A DNA stretch of 32,045 bases from Sorangium cellulosum (GCA_020720045.1 DYPH01000074.1:1-32045); one strand, 5' to 3'. Positions 7,922 through 15,674 are shown, counted from the first letter of the stretch. Translations and numbers: made by a program. The notes: a model not told the origin generated them from the sequence alone.

Positions 7922-8923
7922 TCAGCGGAGGAAAAATTCTTCCAAGGCCCCTCGCCACGCCTCCGTCGGCGCATAGGGGGCGTGGCCGACACGGTCCATG
8001 CTCCAGAGCTCAATTACACCATGTTTTCCATAATTTGTGCCCTCGCAATCGCGCAAGAATACGCGACGGGTCGTCTCCAAATCGGGGCGCGCGCCGTCGA
8101 TGTTGAGCGGGGGGAGCTCTCGGCCGACCGCAGAACATCCGCCTCCGCGGAGCGACGCAACGAGCGCTTCAGCCCCCAACGCAAGCGCGCCGGCTCGTGC
8201 ATTCGGATGAATCGTCGCCGGTAACGCGCCCCCCTCGAAGGGGACGACCCGATCGTTCCGCCCGTGGGCGATGACGATCGAGGGGCCGACTCGGCCGGGG
8301 CACGCGGGGATGGCATCGACGGGCCCGGCAAAGGCGACCACCTTCGAAAAGCGCTCGGGGTGCTCGCAGGCGAGGCGAATGGCGAGGGCGGCACCGTTGG
8401 AGTGCCCGGCGAGCCGAGCCTGGCCACGAGGAAGCGACCAGCGTGCCTCGGCGGCGTCGAGGAGGGCCAACACGTAGGTGACGTCGACACCATCGAGGGG
8501 CGCGTCGAACGAGCAGCAGACCCCATTGGCGGCCCAATAGCGGCGCCCGGTTTTGTCGAGGCGACCGCTCGGCGCGATCGTGACCAACCCGCTCGCGGCC
8601 GACACGGGAAAGAACGACTGATGCCCGGCGCCGTCGGACCCGTAGCCGTGGAGAACCAAGAGAACTCCACCGACAGGCTGCGCCCCTGCGGAAGTGGGCC
8701 CTGGGAGGAGGACCACCGGAGGCGTGCGACCGGAATCGTCAGGAAACTCCGCGAGATGTGCGCCGGAGCTAGCGTCGGCCTGCCCTTCTTGGGGGCGCGG
8801 CGAGGGGGCGCGACACCCGGACACGACCGTCGCGACGAGCGCGGCGGCAGATATGACAAAAACAGAAAAAACCCTGCTCCCGAGATGGGGCAGGGCTTTC
8901 CTTGTGGCGACGAGGTCGCCCAC
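7922..8923 (-). CDS. Lipoprotein esterase of the PHB-depolymerase / LpqC-like family
   Basis: An N-terminal hydrophobic stretch ending in VVSGC (Cys37) is a lipobox, so the protein is probably exported and lipidated. The mature part shows an alpha/beta hydrolase of the LpqC/feruloyl-esterase/PHB-depolymerase type: LLVLHGYGSDG (oxyanion region), LAGHSNGAA (nucleophile Ser175), IAHGRNDRVVP (acid Asp) and DRVGHAPY (His). Such enzymes cleave esters of polyhydroxyalkanoates or aromatic acids; the real substrate is unknown. The only start that keeps the signal peptide is GTG 8923, 3 bp after the rpsT stop. Oddly, the rpsT terminator then falls inside codons 10-20 of this gene. Transcripts reading from rpsT would mostly stop there, so expression may be low or come from another start or promoter. 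Confidence 0.8.
   Translation of the reverse strand: MGDLVATRKALPHLGSRVFSVFVISAAALVATVVSGCRAPSPRPQEGQADASSGAHLAEFPDDSGRTPPVVLLPGPTSAGAQPVGGVLLVLHGYGSDGAGHQSFFPVSAASGLVTIAPSGRLDKTGRRYWAANGVCCSFDAPLDGVDVTYVLALLDAAEARWSLPRGQARLAGHSNGAALAIRLACEHPERFSKVVAFAGPVDAIPACPGRVGPSIVIAHGRNDRVVPFEGGALPATIHPNARAGALALGAEALVASLRGGGCSAVGRELPPLNIDGARPDLETTRRVFLRDCEGTNYGKHGVIELWSMDRVGHAPYAPTEAWRGALEEFFLR
8866..8896 (-). terminator. Rho-independent terminator of rpsT, inside the next gene's 5' end
   Basis: On the minus strand CCCTGC pairs with GCAGGG; an inner CCC/GGG pair extends the stem, and six T residues follow (8866-8871). It starts about 30 nt after the rpsT stop. It lies within the apparent signal-peptide codons of the downstream lipoprotein gene, which makes it a candidate attenuator as well as a simple terminator. 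Confidence 0.8.
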
Positions 8924-8926
8924 GAT

Positions 8927-9199
8927 TCAGACGGCCTTCTTGGCCTTGTGAACCGCGGCAGCGAGGCGGGCGATCCGGCGAGAAGCGGTCTTCTTGTGGA
9001 GGACCCCCTTCGTGCGGGCCTTCGCGAACGCAACCACCGCGGAGGTGAGGGCGGTCTCGGCGGTGGCGACATCCTTGCCTGCAACGGCGGTGCGCACCTT
9101 CTTGGTGAGCGTGCGGACGGAGCTCTTCACCGCCCGGTTGCGCGCGGTGCGCTTGATGCGTTGACGGTTGCGCTTTTCTGCGGACGAGTGATTGGCCAC
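8927..9199 (-). CDS. rpsT: 30S ribosomal protein S20
   Basis: The 90-residue, very basic protein matches S20 over its whole length: ANHSSAEKRNRQRIKRTARNRAVKS at the start and VLHKKTASRRIARLAAAVH near the end. S20 binds 16S rRNA in the body of the small subunit. The start is GTG at 9199, with an AAGGA motif 8 nt upstream. A non-AUG start is notable because E. coli rpsT starts with UUG and is autoregulated at translation. The gene has its own promoter candidate (9302-9330), a structured leader of roughly 95 nt and a terminator just downstream. Confidence 0.97.
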   Translation of the reverse strand: MANHSSAEKRNRQRIKRTARNRAVKSSVRTLTKKVRTAVAGKDVATAETALTSAVVAFAKARTKGVLHKKTASRRIARLAAAVHKAKKAV

Positions 9200-9234
9200 G
9201 GCTGCGTTCCTTATACAGTGATTGGACCGGCGTT

Positions 9235-9263
9235 CCGGTCGCAGGCTCCTGCCGTTGGACCGG
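9235..9263 (-). promoter_or_regulatory. Inverted-repeat hairpin in the rpsT leader
   Basis: In the leader RNA CCGGTC pairs with GACCGG around an inner GCAG/CTGC hairpin with a GAGC loop. The 9-mer CCGGTCCAA that begins the structure is repeated nearer the gene, so two direct copies lie 33 bp apart (9255-9263 and 9222-9230). This could be a mimic of the S20 binding site used in autoregulation, or simply a leader structure; function is inferred only from position. Confidence 0.45.
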
Positions 9264-9301
9264 AGTCATACGACGGCCGAGCCGAAAGGCTGAGGGCGGT
9301 T

Positions 9302-9330
9302 CGGATAGCGAATGCTGTCCGCGGTGTCAA
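9302..9330 (-). promoter_or_regulatory. Putative sigma70 promoter of rpsT
   Basis: A perfect -35 TTGACA (9325-9330) is followed after exactly 17 bp by TATCCG (9302-9307). The -10 match is partial. It sits 31 bp past the heme oxygenase stop codon and about 100 bp before rpsT, leaving room for the structured leader. Confidence 0.55.
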
Positions 9331-9360
9331 GGCGATCTGGTTGTCGTTCGGAGAACTTCT

Positions 9361-10026
9361 TCAGGTGCCGGTCTTTTCGACGGGACCTTCTACACGATCG
9401 GCGGCGACGGGGTAACTCCCGCTCTCCTCGCGAACCTCTCCAAGCCGCTCCAAGGCAGCGTAGGCCCGCCCCATCGCCGCGAAGACGGCACGCGCGGCCT
9501 CGAGGGCGTTGGCCTGATCGTCAAGGGGGGTCGCGTCCAATACAGCCCGAATTCCCATCCAAATCGGGAAGGTTGCGTCACCGTGGCCCCGGTAATGATG
9601 AAGCGCCTCTTCCGGGATCGCCCCGACCGCCCTCAGGCGAGGATAGAGGAAGGCCCCGCCAAGCGCCGCCCCCTCAAGGACGTACGTGGCACCGACGGCG
9701 GTCGCGGCGTCGCTGGCTTCAAGGAGGGCGACGATGTCGTCGATCGCGGCCAGAAACCGAGGAGGTAGCGCGACTTCATCGGCGGCGAGCGTGCTGAGAT
9801 CGGCTTCAATCGCCGGCAAACGGGGGCGAACGGCCCCGTGAAGAGCCCGGTGGCACCGTTCAAGCGCGGCTTCGAGGGCGGCGTGAGCAGCCGAAAAGAG
9901 CTTCAAATGCGCATGGAACGCACCTCGCGTCACCGTGCCATCAATGAGCGAGCGCGCGAAGGGAGTCCGCTCCGCAGCAACGTGGAGGTCCTTCGTTCCG
10001 TCTTTGAGCGCGGCAGAAAACTGCAT
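9361..10026 (-). CDS. Heme oxygenase (biliverdin-forming)
   Basis: The 221-residue soluble protein resembles bacterial heme oxygenases. The N-terminal LKDGTKDLHVAAERTPFARSL contains His15 at the place of the proximal heme ligand. The distal helix motif appears as YVLEGAALGGAFLYPRL. The enzyme opens heme to biliverdin, carbon monoxide and iron, using reductant from the cell. In many bacteria it supplies biliverdin to a bacteriophytochrome, but none lies in this window, so iron recovery is equally possible. The ATG at 10026 has an AAAGGA motif at good distance. It lies upstream of rpsT, which has its own promoter, and no terminator is visible between them. Confidence 0.85.
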   Translation of the reverse strand: MQFSAALKDGTKDLHVAAERTPFARSLIDGTVTRGAFHAHLKLFSAAHAALEAALERCHRALHGAVRPRLPAIEADLSTLAADEVALPPRFLAAIDDIVALLEASDAATAVGATYVLEGAALGGAFLYPRLRAVGAIPEEALHHYRGHGDATFPIWMGIRAVLDATPLDDQANALEAARAVFAAMGRAYAALERLGEVREESGSYPVAADRVEGPVEKTGT

Positions 10027-10683
10027 AATGCATCCTTTCGCAAATCAGGCGGCGACGACGGCACCGGCCGCTGTCGCAAAGAAGAGACGCTCTTCGCTCG
10101 CCGAAACGTGGGCAAGACGGGTTTCCCAGCGGGTTCGGGCGACACGCCCCGACGCGCTCGAGCCAGACTGAAGCTTCGTTGACTTGCCCCATTTCCCCTC
10201 CACCTCTCCGAAAGTCCCCCGACGTACCGACGCCCGATCCGCCGTCAGGACGCGGAGTTCCCGCCGTCGACCGGCTGGCGCGTTGCAGGATGTCTTCAGC
10301 AAGGTCCGGGCCGAAGTGTTGCGCCAATGCAGCAATCCAAGATTCCGAGGATTCCACGCATCTCACCCACATCAGGCGACGTAGTGACTCCGCTCAGAAC
10401 GTCCAATCTTGCGAACGAAGCGAACACGAGCGCCGTTCCAAAACGGACGTGTATTCGTGCATACATTCAGATGTTTGCGAGGCGCCTGTTTGGCGTTCCG
10501 AGCGTTCGGCGAATCCGACACCGCTTTTGTTCGCCGATTTGAACGGACAAATGATCGAATATGAGCGATTTGCTCGACCACGGCGGACGGCGCCTGGTCG
10601 AAAGTGAGCGGTTGATGCGGTTCTTGCGCGTGTTCGTCGGAGGGAGGGGGGAAGGAACGGGTGGCGTCGCTCGTTGGCGGGCG
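10027..10683. other. Intergenic region of ~650 bp, possible decayed small gene
   Basis: No convincing gene was found. On the minus strand, 10045-10335 is open with a GC-rich third position for ~95 codons and ends 18 bp before heme oxygenase (end VARTRWETRLAHVSASEERL). Its only early start is TTG. The part just upstream reads better in a second minus frame from ATG 10372 (WIAALAQHFGPDLAEDILQ). Together they could be one gene broken by a frameshift near 10280, or chance. The remainder (10380-10560) has more A/T and holds a short dyad at 10450-10465. It may contain the promoter of the M28 peptidase. Confidence 0.3.
10450..10465. promoter_or_regulatory. Operator-like dyad TGTAT-N6-ATACA
   Basis: A perfect inverted repeat of 5-bp arms separated by 6 bp (TGTATTCGTGCATACA) lies in the A/T-richer part of the intergenic region, between the heme oxygenase and peptidase genes. 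The size suits a dimeric regulator. It is short enough to occur by chance. Confidence 0.25.
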
Positions 10684-11754
10684 ATGAGTTCCTCGCTGGG
10701 TGCAGCGCTCCGTCGTCCAATCTTTCAAAGAATTCTTTTCTACGGCAGCACTCTCGCGGCAATTGCCGGCTTCGGCGCCTATTGCTCGTGCATGCCCGGC
10801 TCAAATCGCGCTGCGCTCAACGGCGTAGCATCGGCGGGCGCGGAGACCGGGGCGCCGGGGAAGGCAACGGGCGCCGTGACCGGCACGAGCACCGCCGAAG
10901 AGCTACGCCGCAGCGTGACCATGCTCGCCAGTACGATTGGTCCGCGAAGCACCGAGGCGCCGCGTGGCCTGGAGGAGGCGGCCACCTGGTTGGCGACCGA
11001 GCTGCGCAGCTCCAACTACGAAGTGCAGGAGGAGCGCTTCCTCGCCGGATCGCCGCCGCAAGAGGTTCGAAATCTCTCGGCGACCCGAACCGGCTCCGAC
11101 CCCTCGCTGCCGATGCTCGTCGTCGGCGCCCACTACGACGCCGTTTCGACGATGCCCGGCGCCGACGACAACGCGAGCGGAACGGCCGCGGCCCTGCTCC
11201 TTGCGCGGCGTTTCGCGATCCGGGCGCCGAAGCGAACCGTTCGTTTTGTGTTTTTTACAAACGAAGAACCGCCTCATTTTCAGACCGACACAATGGGTTC
11301 GCGGATCGCTGCAAACCGAGCAAAACTCCGCGGCGACAAGATCGCAGTGATGCTTTCTCTGGAGACTCTCGGCTTCTACAGCGACGCCGAGGGGAGCCAA
11401 AGCGTGCCGGGCCTCCTCTCGCTGCTCTACCCCTCGCGTGGCAACTTCGTCGCCTTCGTAGGGAGTCTGGCGGCCCGGAGCGAAGTCCGCGATCTTGTGG
11501 GCCGCTTTCGTGAAACAGGGCGGCTACCGGCGGAAGGGGCGGCGCTCCCAACGATGATTCCCGGCGTCATGTACAGCGACCATGAGTCCTACGAACGGGC
11601 CGGCTACCCGGCGGTCATGGTCACCGATACAGCATTTGATCGAAACAAGAACTACCACGAAAAAACCGACCTTCCGGCGACCCTCGACTATCGGCGATTT
11701 GCCAGCGCGGTGGAGGGACTGGACGAAGTTCTCGTTGCACGAAGCAGCGAATGA
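10684..11754 (+). CDS. M28-family zinc aminopeptidase, membrane-anchored or exported
   Basis: The catalytic domain shows the two-zinc M28 pattern: GAHYDAVSTMPGADDN (His150, Asp152, bridging Asp161), FTNEE (Glu194 base, Glu195 ligand), LSLETLGFYSD and YSDHESYERAGYP (His300), numbered from the chosen ATG. A hydrophobic segment near the N-terminus (FQRILFYGSTLAAIAGFGAY) is followed by Cys-Ser-Cys, so it is exported and either lipidated or membrane-anchored. Such enzymes trim N-terminal residues from peptides outside the cytoplasm. Starts at 10561 and 10615 are in frame, but none has a clear ribosome binding site; 10684 was chosen because it puts the signal near the N-terminus. It converges on the sigma54 activator with 3 bp between stop codons. 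Confidence 0.86.
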   Translation: MSSSLGAALRRPIFQRILFYGSTLAAIAGFGAYCSCMPGSNRAALNGVASAGAETGAPGKATGAVTGTSTAEELRRSVTMLASTIGPRSTEAPRGLEEAATWLATELRSSNYEVQEERFLAGSPPQEVRNLSATRTGSDPSLPMLVVGAHYDAVSTMPGADDNASGTAAALLLARRFAIRAPKRTVRFVFFTNEEPPHFQTDTMGSRIAANRAKLRGDKIAVMLSLETLGFYSDAEGSQSVPGLLSLLYPSRGNFVAFVGSLAARSEVRDLVGRFRETGRLPAEGAALPTMIPGVMYSDHESYERAGYPAVMVTDTAFDRNKNYHEKTDLPATLDYRRFASAVEGLDEVLVARSSE

Positions 11755-11757
11755 TCG

Positions 11758-13269
11758 CTACTCGATCCCGTAGCGTTTGACTTTCTCCCAGAGCGTGCTC
11801 CGGGAAACGCCGAGCATGTCTGCCGCGCGAGTACGCGAGCCGCCGACGATCTTGAGCACACGCAGAATATGTTCTCGCTCGACCTGCTCAAGTGCTGCCT
11901 GACGAGCATCGTCCAGCTTGAAGGAGGTCGGCGGGAGGTCGCCTGACGACGGCGGACGGTCTTCCCGGTAGGCCTCAAGCTCGGTCCGACTATCGCGGCG
12001 CGTGAGCGATTCCCGCGACGACTGACGGTCGCGCACTTCCTCGCGCGGGGAGCGCGGCTCGTAACGGCCGCTATCGTAGTCGCTCGTGTACGGGTCGGGC
12101 TCGGCGATGCCGAGAACGGCCGGCGTGATCGTCGGACCGTCGGCGAGCATCACCGCGCGCTCGATGACATTCCGGAGCTCACGGACATTCCCCGGCCAGG
12201 AATACTCGAGCATCCGCTGGCGAGCCGCCTCACTCAGCGTACAGGGGGGACGCCCAAATTCCCCAGCATAAACGTGAAGAAAGCGATCCGCGAGCGGGAG
12301 AATCTCATCGCGGCGGTCGCGGAGCGGCGGGAGGTGGATCGTGACGGTGCCGAGGCGATAGAAAAGGTCGGCTCGGAGGAGCCCTTCACGGATCGCCTTG
12401 TGAGGGTCGCGATTGGTCGCCGCGATGACTCGGACGTTCACGGAACGGATGCGATCGGAGCCGACGGGATAGAACGTCCGCTCTTCGAGGACGCGAAGAA
12501 GCTTCGATTGACTCTCCGTCTTAAATTCGCAGAGCTCATCAAGAAGGAGCGTTCCCCCGTCGGCGCTCGCGAAGTGACCGGCTCGATCCCTCTTGGCATC
12601 GGTGAACGCGCCGCGAACACTTCCGAAGAGTTCCGCCTCCACCATACTTTCAGGAATCGCTGCCAAGTTCACCTTGACGAACGGGGCATCGCGCCGCGCC
12701 GACTTATGGTGAATGCGCGCCGCAATAACCTCTTTTCCGACGCCGCTCTCTCCGAGAATCAATGCCGAAGAATTGGGGGACGCCGCGACCTTATCGGCCA
12801 GCGCGAACGCCATTTTCATCGCCGGACTTACGACGATAGGGTTGTTGGTATTCTTTTCGCGCTCTTCGTAGACGAGGAGCTTCCGCTTCATGGCCGCCTG
12901 CTTGAGGGCCCGCTCAAGGCGAACAGTCAAGTCGGCAATATCGATCGGTTTTTCTAGGTAGTCCGCAGCGCCGCGGCGCATCGCGTCGATGGCGGAGCGG
13001 AGGTCGGCGCGCCCCGTGACCATGAAGCAGAGTGGCGGATCTGGCATTGCTTGCGCGCGATCCAGCAGCGCGAGGCCGTCCACATTCGGCAAATGAACGT
13101 CGATGAGAAGGACGTCAAAAAATGACGTCCCAAGCATCTTGAAGGCGACGTCGCCGTCGTGGGCCGTTTCTACATGAAAATCAAGGCGACGGAGCGCGCG
13201 CGCGATCGCCTGCGCCAGAACGACTTCGTCGTCCACGACCAGGACGCGCGCGAGGGAAGGCTCGCTCAC
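11758..13269 (-). CDS. NtrC-family sigma54-dependent response regulator
   Basis: Numbered from the TTG at 13281, the receiver domain has Asp17-Asp18, phospho-acceptor Asp61 (LLIDVHLP), Thr89 and Lys111. The AAA+ domain has Walker A GESGVGKE, Walker B GGTLLLDE and the sigma54-contact loop GAFTDA, where the usual motif is GAFTGA. The C-terminus is a Fis-type helix-turn-helix (GGSRTRAADMLGVSRSTLWEKVKRYGI). Between these lies an unusual ~60-residue linker rich in Arg, Glu, Asp and Ser. The GTG at 13269 is the preferred start, with a GGGGG tract 5 nt upstream; TTG 13281 is the alternative. No partner kinase is adjacent. It would activate sigma54 promoters on phosphorylation; the targets are not evident. 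Confidence 0.93.
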   Translation of the reverse strand: MSEPSLARVLVVDDEVVLAQAIARALRRLDFHVETAHDGDVAFKMLGTSFFDVLLIDVHLPNVDGLALLDRAQAMPDPPLCFMVTGRADLRSAIDAMRRGAADYLEKPIDIADLTVRLERALKQAAMKRKLLVYEEREKNTNNPIVVSPAMKMAFALADKVAASPNSSALILGESGVGKEVIAARIHHKSARRDAPFVKVNLAAIPESMVEAELFGSVRGAFTDAKRDRAGHFASADGGTLLLDELCEFKTESQSKLLRVLEERTFYPVGSDRIRSVNVRVIAATNRDPHKAIREGLLRADLFYRLGTVTIHLPPLRDRRDEILPLADRFLHVYAGEFGRPPCTLSEAARQRMLEYSWPGNVRELRNVIERAVMLADGPTITPAVLGIAEPDPYTSDYDSGRYEPRSPREEVRDRQSSRESLTRRDSRTELEAYREDRPPSSGDLPPTSFKLDDARQAALEQVEREHILRVLKIVGGSRTRAADMLGVSRSTLWEKVKRYGIE

Positions 13270-13400
13270 CGACGCCCCCAAGTCCCAAGCCCACCGGTCG
13301 GGCGGACGTTTCTCTGCTCAATACCGCGCATCGGCGAAACATGCCGGCAATCGGGGCAACTACGCAAGCCGCATCTTTGAAACAGCGATCGTCGGAAGTG

Positions 13401-14555
13401 TTAGGCGGCCCCGGACGGGCGCCCCAGCCAAGCTCCAGCGCAGGCGAGTCCCCAGGCGATCGGCGAACAGGCAATCACGAAGAGGAAGGCGACATGGGCC
13501 GCGAACCCGAGGAGCCCAAGGAGGATCAACAGCGCAAACCCAGCGGCGAGAGCAGGTTCGAGGAGATTACGGAGTTCGGAGGCGCGAGCCAGCAGGAAGC
13601 CGGCGATGGGGAAGGCGAGAAGCGTACCGGCGCCGAGAAAGGCGGCCGGGCCGACCGTGGAGAGGTCCCCCTCGTCGACACGCGCGAAATCGATGTTCGC
13701 CCAATGGGCCGCCGCGATCGAGCCGGCAAACGCCACCAGGATCGCGCCCAGCGTGACGAAGGTCCCAAAGGCGACCCATCCGAGGCGCACGGCCCCGCGA
13801 TCGGCGCGGATCGCGGCGCGGAGGTCGAGGAGCGACATCGCCGCGCGCTCGGTCCGATCGGTAAGGATTCCATGCTTTTCCCGGCCGGCGAGGTCTCGCG
13901 CTGCAAAGTAGGCGACCACGCCCATCGTGAGGAGCAGAGGCAGGACCGCAACGATCGCCCCGGTGCCGCGGCCGAAGAGGAAATGCATGTAGAGACCATG
14001 CATCAGCGTCGAAAGGAGCCAGGTTCCTGGAAAGAGCGGGCCCGGCTCGTGCTTTTTCTTGGCCCGGCCGAGGGCATAGCCCCAGGTCGCCGAGAAGAAG
14101 AGATGGGCCGGAATCGCGAGCAACGCACGTACGAGGGGGACGCCGAAGCCGGGATGGCGAGCGAGAAGCGCAACACCTTCCGCCGCCGCGAAGCCGAGGC
14201 CGGCGACGCCCGCGTAGACAACGCCGTCGTAGGGTTCATCAAAGTGGTGCGAACGGAACGCGGGCCAGGTTGCGGCGACTTTGGAAGCCTCAAACAAAGG
14301 CGCCAAGACGCCAAAAAGGAAGAGCCCGACCGCGGCATTCTCTTCGAGATTTCCGCCGCGCGTCAATCCGGCAATCGACGCCGCTTTGGCCGCGATAAAG
14401 AACGCAGCGAACGCGCCGAAAAAACCGGCAACAAAGGTACCAATAACCCAGCGGCCCGGTTCGCGGTCTTTGTCGCTCCACCAGAGGAGCCACGCAACAC
14501 CGGCGGCCGGTGCCAAGGCGCCGAAGAGCGGAAAGAGGACGCTGGGTACAGTCAC
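13401..14555 (-). CDS. PrsW-family intramembrane protease-like protein
   Basis: The protein has about nine hydrophobic segments and is a polytopic inner-membrane protein of the PrsW/CAAX-like glutamic protease group. Family blocks are recognisable: PLFEASKVAA (Glu89, Lys92) for the EExxK motif, GFAAAEGVALL (Glu126), AIPAHLFFSATWGYALG (His151) and LMHGLYMHF (His186). The first Glu of the EExxK pair is Phe here, so activity is uncertain. PrsW of Bacillus cleaves an anti-sigma factor at site 1. The C-terminal third has four more hydrophobic segments beyond the core domain. The start is GTG 14555, 16 bp after the outer-membrane barrel gene, so it probably belongs to the yacG-barrel operon. Confidence 0.8.
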   Translation of the reverse strand: MTVPSVLFPLFGALAPAAGVAWLLWWSDKDREPGRWVIGTFVAGFFGAFAAFFIAAKAASIAGLTRGGNLEENAAVGLFLFGVLAPLFEASKVAATWPAFRSHHFDEPYDGVVYAGVAGLGFAAAEGVALLARHPGFGVPLVRALLAIPAHLFFSATWGYALGRAKKKHEPGPLFPGTWLLSTLMHGLYMHFLFGRGTGAIVAVLPLLLTMGVVAYFAARDLAGREKHGILTDRTERAAMSLLDLRAAIRADRGAVRLGWVAFGTFVTLGAILVAFAGSIAAAHWANIDFARVDEGDLSTVGPAAFLGAGTLLAFPIAGFLLARASELRNLLEPALAAGFALLILLGLLGFAAHVAFLFVIACSPIAWGLACAGAWLGRPSGAA

Positions 14556-14571
14556 AAACTACCGAAGACTC

Positions 14572-15336
14572 TCAAAAATGCACACCGAGGCGGAGACCAC
14601 CCGAGATGCCGTAGCCGATGCTCGAACCGGAGTTTTGGTAGTAGGGGGACGCCTTGATGGCATCCTGCTCCGCTTGCGGCAGGAGCGAAAACTCGGCCGG
14701 CAACGGCGTTTTTTCGCGTTTGAGGAACAGCGCTTCACCGTTCACCCCGGCGCCGAGCGAAATCATCTTGGCGATGTAGTAGTCAACGGCGATCCCGACG
14801 CCGGCGTTGAAGCCGGTCACGGTGACGTCCTTCGTCGGTTCTCCGGCGGTCGCCGTCTTGAGGCTATCCGCGCTGAGCTTCCCGGAGAACGAGTAGCCGC
14901 CGTAGACGGTGATGTTCGGGTCCCAGTCGCCGGCGGGGATATGGACGCCCGCGACGCCGTTCACCTGCCAAAGGTTGAGGGCGGAGAGCTGGTTGAGCTT
15001 CGCGCGGACGCCGAGGGTGAGCATGACGAGGCGTACGCCAGCGGCGACCGAGTAGTTCGGCCCGCCCGCCGATTCCTGCTTCAAGTCCATGTTTTGCTGA
15101 GAGAAGCTCGTCATGTTGATGTAGGACCCGCCGACCTCGCCGCGTGCCCAGACAAGCTCCAAGGCGCGCCCGCTGTCCTTCGACTCCGACTCATTGAGCC
15201 GCTGCTCGGTCGCCGACGGCGCGGGAGCCTGCGCGCCGTTCCAGCCGCCGTTGTCGGTCGGTGGCGCCGTCTGGGCGGAGGCGACTTTTGCACCGAGCAG
15301 GATCGCCGCAGAAACCATGTAAGATGCAAGCTTCAT
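14572..15336 (-). CDS. Outer-membrane beta-barrel protein
   Basis: A cleavable signal peptide (MKLASYMVSAAILLGAKVASA, cleavage before QT) is followed by a Pro/Ala linker and a domain of alternating hydrophobic strands (VGGSYINMTSF, SVAAGVRLVMLTLGVRAK, NITVYGGYSFSGKL, GFNAGVGIAVDYYI, ISLGAGVNGEALF). It ends in GGLRLGVHF; the terminal Phe is the typical signal for insertion by the BAM machinery. It is a small barrel of perhaps eight strands with no known ligand. An excellent ribosome binding site (GGAGG, 7 nt spacing) precedes ATG 15336. The start overlaps the yacG stop by 4 nt, so the two are coupled. Confidence 0.82.
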   Translation of the reverse strand: MKLASYMVSAAILLGAKVASAQTAPPTDNGGWNGAQAPAPSATEQRLNESESKDSGRALELVWARGEVGGSYINMTSFSQQNMDLKQESAGGPNYSVAAGVRLVMLTLGVRAKLNQLSALNLWQVNGVAGVHIPAGDWDPNITVYGGYSFSGKLSADSLKTATAGEPTKDVTVTGFNAGVGIAVDYYIAKMISLGAGVNGEALFLKREKTPLPAEFSLLPQAEQDAIKASPYYQNSGSSIGYGISGGLRLGVHF

Positions 15337-15533
15337 GAGTGGACCTCCGGGTCGAAGAAGGGCGTCTCGCCGTCTTCGGCAATGTCGTCGGTAGCAACAG
15401 GGACCCGGTAGACGCCGTCGAGCCACTTGCCGAGATCGACAGTCTTGCAGCGGGCGCTGCAAAAAGGGGCGAACGGGTTTTCCGGGCGGGTCGCCGTCGG
15501 AGCATTGCAAATGGCGCACGGTACGCGGGGCAT
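15333..15533 (-). CDS. yacG: DNA gyrase inhibitor YacG
   Basis: This 66-residue zinc-binding protein shows the YacG signature: CAICNAP, then a loop, then PFCSARCKTVDLGKWLDGVYRVP. The four Cys (C-x2-C and C-x3-C) bind zinc and the W-L-DG-Y-R block is characteristic. In E. coli YacG binds the C-terminal part of GyrB and blocks DNA binding. The ATG at 15533 fits the family; the frame is open further upstream, but that would run into the terminator at 15638-15661. Its last codons overlap the start of the outer-membrane barrel gene, an unusual partner for a gyrase inhibitor. Confidence 0.92.
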   Translation of the reverse strand: MPRVPCAICNAPTATRPENPFAPFCSARCKTVDLGKWLDGVYRVPVATDDIAEDGETPFFDPEVHS

Positions 15534-15637
15534 AGGCGGAGAAGCGTAGACGATTTCCAGCGGTTCCGAAGCGGGAAGCGTCTCCCTCGAACCCGTTGCC
15601 GCGCGGCGCTCCGGTATTCGGAGCTCGGCACGCAAAG

Positions 15638-15661
15638 AAAAACCCCGCATCGCTGCGGGGT
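15638..15661 (-). terminator. Rho-independent terminator of the Fe-S oxidoreductase gene
   Basis: On the minus strand ACCCCGCA pairs with TGCGGGGT across a 4-nt loop, followed by a T-run. It starts 14 nt after the stop codon of the 737-residue oxidoreductase, separating it from yacG. Confidence 0.9.
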
Positions 15662-15674
15662 CTCTCGGAGTCGG

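Noticed and set aside
10179-10607. Plus-strand open frame in the intergenic region before the M28 peptidase
   Set aside because: Its composition is not protein-like and it overlaps the peptidase's upstream region without any motif.
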